A stretch of DNA of 11,182 bases from Actinomycetota bacterium (GTDB taxonomy: Bacteria; Actinomycetota; Humimicrobiia; Humimicrobiales; Humimicrobiaceae): the NCBI GenBank assembly GCA_023488645.1, contig JAMDDL010000128.1, positions 1 through 11,182 on the forward strand, given 5' to 3'. Every line of letters starts with the position of its first letter. Within the stretch, counting starts at the first letter, position 1. Position numbers and translations under genes: made by a program. Shown piece after piece: positions 7,401-11,182 of the stretch. The notes beneath the pieces were generated by a model. It ran no database searches, was not told where the DNA came from, and saw only the letters and a list, made by a program, of their open reading frames with translations.

Positions 7401-7838
7401 TTAAATATCCTTAAACTGGAGTGCCTCATTTGGACAATTTCTTACACATACGGGATATTCCTCATCACCGCATAAGTCACATTTTGAAGCAACCTTTTTT
7501 TCTGATAAATCACGTTTTATAACTCCATAAGGGCAAGCCATTATGCACATCCAGCAACCCATACATCTCTTTTCATCGCATGTTACAATTCCTGTATTTT
7601 TATTTTTCTGCATTGCACCTGAAATGCATGCCTCAACACATGGTGCATCTTCACAGTGCCTACACTGGATTGCAAAAGAATTGTAACCTATTTCTTCTAC
7701 AAGCACTCTTGAAAGCATGTCTGTTTCATTTTTAAAAGCTTTCAATATCTTTTTACTTTTTGAATGCTTTACCTGGCAGTATATTTCACAAAGCCTGCAG
7801 GCAATACAATATTCTTCTCTTATATAAATTTTTTTCAT
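7401..7838 (-). CDS. Polyferredoxin with four [4Fe-4S] motifs, electron-transfer subunit
   Basis: A protein of 145 residues from ATG 7838. An in-frame ATG at 7862 lies inside the preceding gene and has no ribosome site, whereas GGAGG (7851-7855, in the last codons of the synthase gene) serves 7838 with a rather long 12-base spacing. Sixteen cysteines form four clusters: 11/14/17/21, 59/62/67/71, 92/95/98/102 and 120/123/131/135. This is the HycB/CooF/DMSO-reductase beta-subunit arrangement. There is no signal peptide, so it is cytoplasmic. Its start is four bases after the synthase stop and its own stop is one base before the next start, so translational coupling is likely. Position and cluster number suggest an electron wire between the FAD oxidoreductase and the Fe-S clusters of the synthase subunit. 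Confidence 0.9.
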   Translation of the reverse strand: MKKIYIREEYCIACRLCEIYCQVKHSKSKKILKAFKNETDMLSRVLVEEIGYNSFAIQCRHCEDAPCVEACISGAMQKNKNTGIVTCDEKRCMGCWMCIMACPYGVIKRDLSEKKVASKCDLCGDEEYPVCVRNCPNEALQFKDI

Positions 7839-7842
7839 TTTT

Positions 7843-9369
7843 TTACCATGCCTCCCCCGCATATTTTATACCAAGGATGGAAAGCTCTTTTTCATTGAGT
7901 CCTATTCCTCTTAAATGCTCTCTGTTGCCTCTTAAACTTTCAATGGCATTTATTCCTGCTCCACCCAGCATTTCCTTAATTTCATGAGACCATGCATTAA
8001 GCAGATTTAAAAGCTTTCTGGTCCCTATTTCCGGATTAAGTCTCCTTGTCAGATAAGGATCCTGAGTTGCAATTCCCCAGTTGCATTTGCTTGTATAACA
8101 TTTCTGGCAAAGATGACACCCAAGCGCTACAAGTGCTGCTGTGCCTATATAAACTGCATCCGCTCCAAGAGCAATAGCTTTAATAACATCTGCACTTGAT
8201 CTTATGCTTCCGGCAACTATCAGAGATACCTTGTGCCTTATTCTCTCTTCCCTCAATCTTATATCTACTGATGCAAGTGCAAGTTCTATAGGAATTCCCA
8301 CATTATCTCTTATAACCTGCGGAGCTGCCCCTGTGCCTCCTCTAAAACCATCAATTGATATAAAATCTGCTCCGGCTCTAACTATTCCACTGGCAATGGG
8401 TGCAACATTGTGTACTGCAGAAATTTTAACTCCTACGGGTTTTTTATAATCTGTTGCTTCCTTTAATGCATAAATTAATTGAGCAAGATCTTCAATTGAA
8501 TAGATGTCATGATGTGGTGCAGGTGAAATTGCATCTGAACCTTCCGGAATCATTCTTGTTGTAGAAACATCATAGTTAACCTTTTCACCGGGAAGATGAC
8601 CACCAATTCCAGGTTTTGCGCCCTGGCCTATTTTTATTTCCACAGCAGCACCACTATTTAAATATTCCCTGTCTACTCCAAATCTTCCTGAAGCAACCTG
8701 CACAATAGTATTTTTAGCATAAATTTTTAAATCCTTATGAAGTCCTCCTTCACCGGTATTATAAAATGTGCCAAATTCTGCAGCAGCTTTAGCCAGCGAT
8801 TTTACTGCATTTAAGCTTATGGAACCATAAGACATGGCAGAAAACAAAATGGGAGCATTTAATTCCAGTTGGGGACCAAGGTTATTTTTAAAGCTTTTAA
8901 TTCTTCCGCCTGCCTTAACAGGTTTTATTTCCAGTCTGTCAGGTTTTCTTCCTATGAAAGTTTTAATTTCCATTGGCTCCCTTAAAGGATCGATTGAAGG
9001 GTTGGTTACCTGGGAAGCATTAAAAAGTATATGGTCCCAATATATCGGATAAGGCTTATCGCAGCCCATGCCTGTCAGAATTACCCCGCCTGTTTCTGCT
9101 TGTTTGTAAATGTTTTTTAATTGTTCTGCGGTCCAGTTGGCATTGCTTTTAAATTCAGGTTCTCTTTGCTTGATCTTTATTGAACCTGTAGGACAAAGCG
9201 TTTCACACCTGTGGCATCCAACACATTTGGAATTATCGCTTAAGACAGTGCCTTCATCTTCATCATATTCATGTACATCATTTGAACACTGCCTTACACA
9301 TACCTGACAGGATATGCATTTTTCTTTATCTCTATTTATTTCAAATTCTGATTGATTTAATTTAAGCAT
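7843..9369 (-). CDS. Glutamate synthase FMN/Fe-S subunit (archaeal-type, GltB2-like)
   Basis: A 508-residue catalytic subunit that converts 2-oxoglutarate and ammonia into glutamate. Residues 18-59 carry two ferredoxin motifs (Cys18/21/24/28 and Cys49/52/55/59). From about 120 follows the FMN-binding TIM barrel of glutamate synthase: FSAMSYGSISLNAVKSLA, KPGIGGHLPGEKV, KISAVHNVAPIASG, DGFRGGTGAAPQ and GSIRSSADVIKAIALGADAVYIG. Cys418/421/424/429 (CHLCQKCYTSKCNWGIATQ) lie where GOGAT binds its [3Fe-4S] cluster. A TIM barrel with N-terminal ferredoxins but no amidotransferase or GXGXG domain is the split form found in archaea and Thermotogales. AGGGA ten bases upstream supports the start at ATG 9369. 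The stop overlaps the ribosome site of the next gene. Electrons should arrive from the polyferredoxin and FAD protein, or directly from ferredoxin. Confidence 0.93.
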   Translation of the reverse strand: MLKLNQSEFEINRDKEKCISCQVCVRQCSNDVHEYDEDEGTVLSDNSKCVGCHRCETLCPTGSIKIKQREPEFKSNANWTAEQLKNIYKQAETGGVILTGMGCDKPYPIYWDHILFNASQVTNPSIDPLREPMEIKTFIGRKPDRLEIKPVKAGGRIKSFKNNLGPQLELNAPILFSAMSYGSISLNAVKSLAKAAAEFGTFYNTGEGGLHKDLKIYAKNTIVQVASGRFGVDREYLNSGAAVEIKIGQGAKPGIGGHLPGEKVNYDVSTTRMIPEGSDAISPAPHHDIYSIEDLAQLIYALKEATDYKKPVGVKISAVHNVAPIASGIVRAGADFISIDGFRGGTGAAPQVIRDNVGIPIELALASVDIRLREERIRHKVSLIVAGSIRSSADVIKAIALGADAVYIGTAALVALGCHLCQKCYTSKCNWGIATQDPYLTRRLNPEIGTRKLLNLLNAWSHEIKEMLGGAGINAIESLRGNREHLRGIGLNEKELSILGIKYAGEAW

Positions 9370-9402
9370 AATTTATTTTCCCTTAAAAATTATCTCAAAG
9401 AT

Positions 9403-10689
9403 TTAAGCAAGACATCTGCTAAACCTGCTGATATTTTCAAGAAAATTTTCCTGTTTTATCTTAGTGCCAGATACTTCAGCAGGATTATTGCCCTTTATAA
9501 ACACAATAACAGGTTCTCCGCCTCCCGGATTCCATACAACATCAGGATTTGCACAAACCTTTCTTATAGCAGACTCCTCGCTTGAAACAAAAGTCATGGA
9601 ACCTTTTTTAGCAGCTACAAGAGGTCTTAATTTGATCCTGTCATTTAAAGCATACATGAAATTATTACTTCCAACAATTATGCTGAATGGACCGTTAACG
9701 AGAGCTCTGCCGTATATAATCCTGACAGCTTTAAGAAATTCATTAATTTCTTCAGGAAGAATATCAATATCATTCCAGAGCGGAGCAGCAAGAATATAAT
9801 TAATAAGATACAAGCTAATGCCATGCCTTCTTACCAGCAGATCAAAAAGATATGCAAGAACTTCAGTATCAGTTGAAAATGAACATTTATACCCAAAACC
9901 GCTTACAAATCTCTTATTTGTTCCGTAAGACGAGATTTCCCCGTTATGTACCACAGACCAGTTTAAAAAGCCGAAAGGATGAGCGCCACCCCACCATCCC
10001 GTACTGTTTGTCGGAAACCTTCCATGCGAAGTCCAAATATAAGCCTTATACTCATCCAGCTTATAAAATTCACCTAGATCTTCAGGAAATCCCACACCTT
10101 TAAAAATACCCATATTTTTTCCTGAAGATATTATATATGCCCCTTCAGAAGAAGCGTTAAAATTGGATACAAAATCAGCTGTAAATTCTTCTTCAGCATG
10201 GATAATATCCTCGTTGCTTAAATTTTTGCATGCATCTGATTTTTCCAATATCTGTATTATGTTTTTTGGTTTTAAAAAATATCTTGCAATAATTGGAGGA
10301 TTTGAAATGGCAGATACTTTTTTAGTTGGTATTTCATCAATATATAAAATCCTGAAAGCTTTCTGCAGGAAAACTTCTGCTTCCTTTCTTGCCTGGCTGT
10401 CATTATAAAATACATGAAATGCATATTCATTTTTATATTCAGGATAAATACCATAGGCAGCAAAACCCCCTCCCAGACCATTTGATCTGTCATGCATCAT
10501 GGAAATACCATCAATTACCATTCTTCCATCAAAAAGCTGTGCTTCCTCATTAATTATTCCAAAAACTGCACAACCTGAAGGAACTCTGTACCCTGATTTA
10601 TACTTTTGCTCCCTGTCCCCAATAAATGGTTCAACACTATTATTATTAAATTCATCATTTAAATTTTTTATATAATCCTTATAATTCAT
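9403..10689 (-). CDS. Class II glutamine amidotransferase subunit of split glutamate synthase (GltB1-type)
   Basis: First gene of the operon, 428 residues. It hydrolyses glutamine to glutamate and ammonia, which is channelled to the FMN subunit. The Ntn-type nucleophile is Cys40 in VPSGCAVFGI. The 39 residues before it must be removed for activity, as with the propeptides of bacterial GltB and PurF. Other amidotransferase residues are present: Arg223 (HGRFPTNS), the WWGGAHPF loop with His236, the oxyanion/glutamine-site NGE (248-250, VVHNGEISSYGTN), and Asp273 (FSTDTEVLAYLFDLL). The region 85-215 is a large insertion compared with GltB's amidotransferase domain, and is a feature of this stand-alone family as I know it. 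ATG 10689 is preceded by purine-rich AAGAAGAAG, a weak ribosome site. Its leader holds a palindrome and a terminator. It lies 33 bases upstream of the synthase gene. Confidence 0.9.
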   Translation of the reverse strand: MNYKDYIKNLNDEFNNNSVEPFIGDREQKYKSGYRVPSGCAVFGIINEEAQLFDGRMVIDGISMMHDRSNGLGGGFAAYGIYPEYKNEYAFHVFYNDSQARKEAEVFLQKAFRILYIDEIPTKKVSAISNPPIIARYFLKPKNIIQILEKSDACKNLSNEDIIHAEEEFTADFVSNFNASSEGAYIISSGKNMGIFKGVGFPEDLGEFYKLDEYKAYIWTSHGRFPTNSTGWWGGAHPFGFLNWSVVHNGEISSYGTNKRFVSGFGYKCSFSTDTEVLAYLFDLLVRRHGISLYLINYILAAPLWNDIDILPEEINEFLKAVRIIYGRALVNGPFSIIVGSNNFMYALNDRIKLRPLVAAKKGSMTFVSSEESAIRKVCANPDVVWNPGGGEPVIVFIKGNNPAEVSGTKIKQENFLENISRFSRCLA

Positions 10690-10714
10690 TTCTTCTTCTT
10701 AAAATCCTTTTCTT

Positions 10715-10756
10715 AAAATAAAAAACCTCCTTAAAAACATCACTGTTTTAAGAAGG
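10715..10756 (-). terminator. Intrinsic terminator inside the GOGAT leader (candidate attenuator)
   Basis: On the minus strand CCTTCTTAAAAC (10756-10745) pairs with GTTTTTAAGGAGG (10738-10726), with one bulge, one G-U pair and a 6-base loop. T6, A, T4 follow (10725-10715). It ends 25 bases before the amidotransferase ATG, too close for a further promoter, so operon transcripts starting upstream must read through it. It may also end readthrough from the BMC-H gene. The minus-strand segment 10763-10751 (AGAGG, AGC, CUUCU) can form a short alternative hairpin that uses up the terminator's 5' arm, a candidate antiterminator of only five pairs. The AGGAGG in the stem is about 36 bases from the ATG, too far to be its ribosome site. 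Confidence 0.78.
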
Positions 10757-10771
10757 CTCCTCTACCCTGAT

Positions 10772-10795
10772 TTTATACACTACGTTATGTATAAA
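10772..10795. promoter_or_regulatory. 24-bp palindrome in the GOGAT leader, candidate operator or RNA hairpin
   Basis: Arms TTTATACA (10772-10779) and TGTATAAA (10788-10795) are perfectly complementary over 8 bp. The 8-base centre is itself half palindromic around ACGT, so 20 of 24 positions pair. The site lies about 20-45 bases downstream of the expected transcription start of the GOGAT operon. As DNA it resembles the symmetric operators of GntR- or LacI-type repressors (TATAC...GTATA). As RNA it would be a hairpin with an 8-base loop. The sequence alone does not decide between the two. Confidence 0.55.
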
Positions 10796-10820
10796 GCATA
10801 TTTAATTTTCAATGTAAAAA

Positions 10821-10848
10821 ATAATATCAGCTTTTAACTAAATGTCAA
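10821..10848 (-). promoter_or_regulatory. Sigma-70-type promoter for the GOGAT operon
   Basis: On the minus strand a perfect TTGACA (10848-10843) is followed after 16 bases by TATTAT (10826-10821), one mismatch from TATAAT. Transcription would start near 10814, giving a leader of about 125 nt. The promoter begins 42 bases after the BMC-H stop codon, so the GOGAT genes can be expressed apart from the shell gene. Confidence 0.65.
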
Positions 10849-10889
10849 ATGCTTTTCTCGCATGAATATTTTAGTAATTTAAATATATT

Positions 10890-11153
10890 TTATAACAACT
10901 TTGAGGTCTCATCATGCGGTCTTGGAATAACATGAACGGAAAATACTTCTCCAATCCTTTTTGCTGCAGCAGCTCCGGCATCCACAGCAGATTTTACAGC
11001 TCCTACATCACCTTCAACAATAACAGTTACATATCCTCCACCAATACTTTGATATTTTACCATTTTTACATTGGCAGCTTTCAGCATTGCATCTGCAGCT
11101 TCTACAACTGCAACAAAACCTTTTGTTTCGATTAAGCCTATGGCCTTGTTCAT
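10890..11153 (-). CDS. BMC-H bacterial microcompartment shell protein (PduA/EutM-like)
   Basis: An 87-residue single BMC domain, complete: AIGLIETKGFVAVVEAADAM, MLKAANVKMV, then the pore loop SIGGG (36-40), VTVIVEGDVGAVKSAVDAG and VHVIPRPH (73-80). These match PduA/EutM hexamer-forming shell proteins almost segment by segment, including the edge Lys25 and the PRPH interface loop. The pore has Gly-Gly where PduA has Gly-Ser, which could alter which metabolites pass. Six copies form a flat hexamer that tiles the microcompartment facets. The start is supported by GAGAGGA eight bases upstream. No cargo enzyme or second shell gene is in the window, so the compartment type cannot be named. The rest of the locus presumably lies beyond the right edge. 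No terminator is seen between its stop and the GOGAT promoter. Confidence 0.95.
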   Translation of the reverse strand: MNKAIGLIETKGFVAVVEAADAMLKAANVKMVKYQSIGGGYVTVIVEGDVGAVKSAVDAGAAAAKRIGEVFSVHVIPRPHDETSKLL

Positions 11154-11182
11154 CAGTTTTCCTCTCAGTTCTATATTTAAAA

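Noticed and set aside
9852..10103. Plus-strand 83-residue frame opposite the amidotransferase gene.
   Set aside because: Antisense shadow with no ribosome site. The minus strand carries all catalytic motifs here.
10735..10770. The leader stretch TAGAGGAGCC...TTAAAACAGT looks like the 5' conserved end of a lysine riboswitch (AGAGGNGC).
   Set aside because: A lysine aptamer needs about 170 nt and its later conserved segments. Only about 70 nt remain before the start codon, and the region folds as a terminator instead.
10850..10889. Small ATGC...GCAT hairpin after the BMC-H stop codon as a possible terminator.
   Set aside because: Only four pairs and no T-run, so it cannot be called a terminator.
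10914..11135. Plus-strand 73-residue Cys/Ser/Phe-rich frame opposite the shell gene.
   Set aside because: Composition is what the reverse complement of a conserved BMC gene would give. No family resemblance.

Overview
The window is AT-rich throughout (clearly below 40% G+C by eye). It reads as a chromosomal segment of an anaerobic bacterium, probably from an uncultured lineage. The grounds are a split, iron-sulfur-rich glutamate synthase of the kind known from archaea and Thermotogales, a bacterial microcompartment (BMC) shell gene, and a small zinc-ribbon protein (DUF5679-like). I cannot fix the phylum from this sequence. There are no rRNA, tRNA, CRISPR, transposase, integrase or phage signals.

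Left part (1-3055). A membrane-anchored SIMPL/DUF541 protein on the minus strand runs off the left edge. Divergent from it is a plus-strand pair: an AIM24/TIGR00266-type protein, split by a +1 frameshift inside a run of eight G, and a small DUF2007-type protein. An isolated 47-residue zinc-ribbon gene follows, absent from longer-ORF scans and closed by a near-perfect intrinsic terminator. Next is a divergent PlsY-type acyltransferase.

Middle (3123-4838). Two minus-strand genes: a CrtQ-like membrane glycosyltransferase of family 2 and, upstream of it, a hotdog thioesterase with the Thr/Glu/His triad spacing of fluoroacetyl-CoA thioesterase FlK. The glycosyltransferase converges on plsY. Both act at the membrane, so lipid or glycolipid work is possible, but nothing proves it.

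Right part (4970-10690). This is the core of the window, a five-gene minus-strand operon. In transcription order it encodes a class II glutamine amidotransferase with an N-terminal extension before its nucleophile cysteine, the FMN/Fe-S synthase subunit, a 16-cysteine polyferredoxin, an NADH-type FAD oxidoreductase and a GXGXG beta-helix subunit. Together these supply the parts of a modular glutamate synthase (GOGAT): glutamine hydrolysis, electron input from NAD(P)H through FAD and Fe-S clusters, and reductive amination of 2-oxoglutarate. Several genes abut so closely that translational coupling is likely.

The operon has its own promoter candidate just downstream of a BMC-H shell gene (10890-11153). 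Its roughly 125-nt leader carries a 24-bp palindrome and then a strong intrinsic terminator placed before the first start codon. That arrangement suggests conditional readthrough (attenuation), an operator-controlled promoter, or both. The shell gene implies a microcompartment locus beyond the right edge. I consider the GOGAT leader and the BMC/GOGAT adjacency the most informative observations; the GOGAT layout itself is known rather than new.
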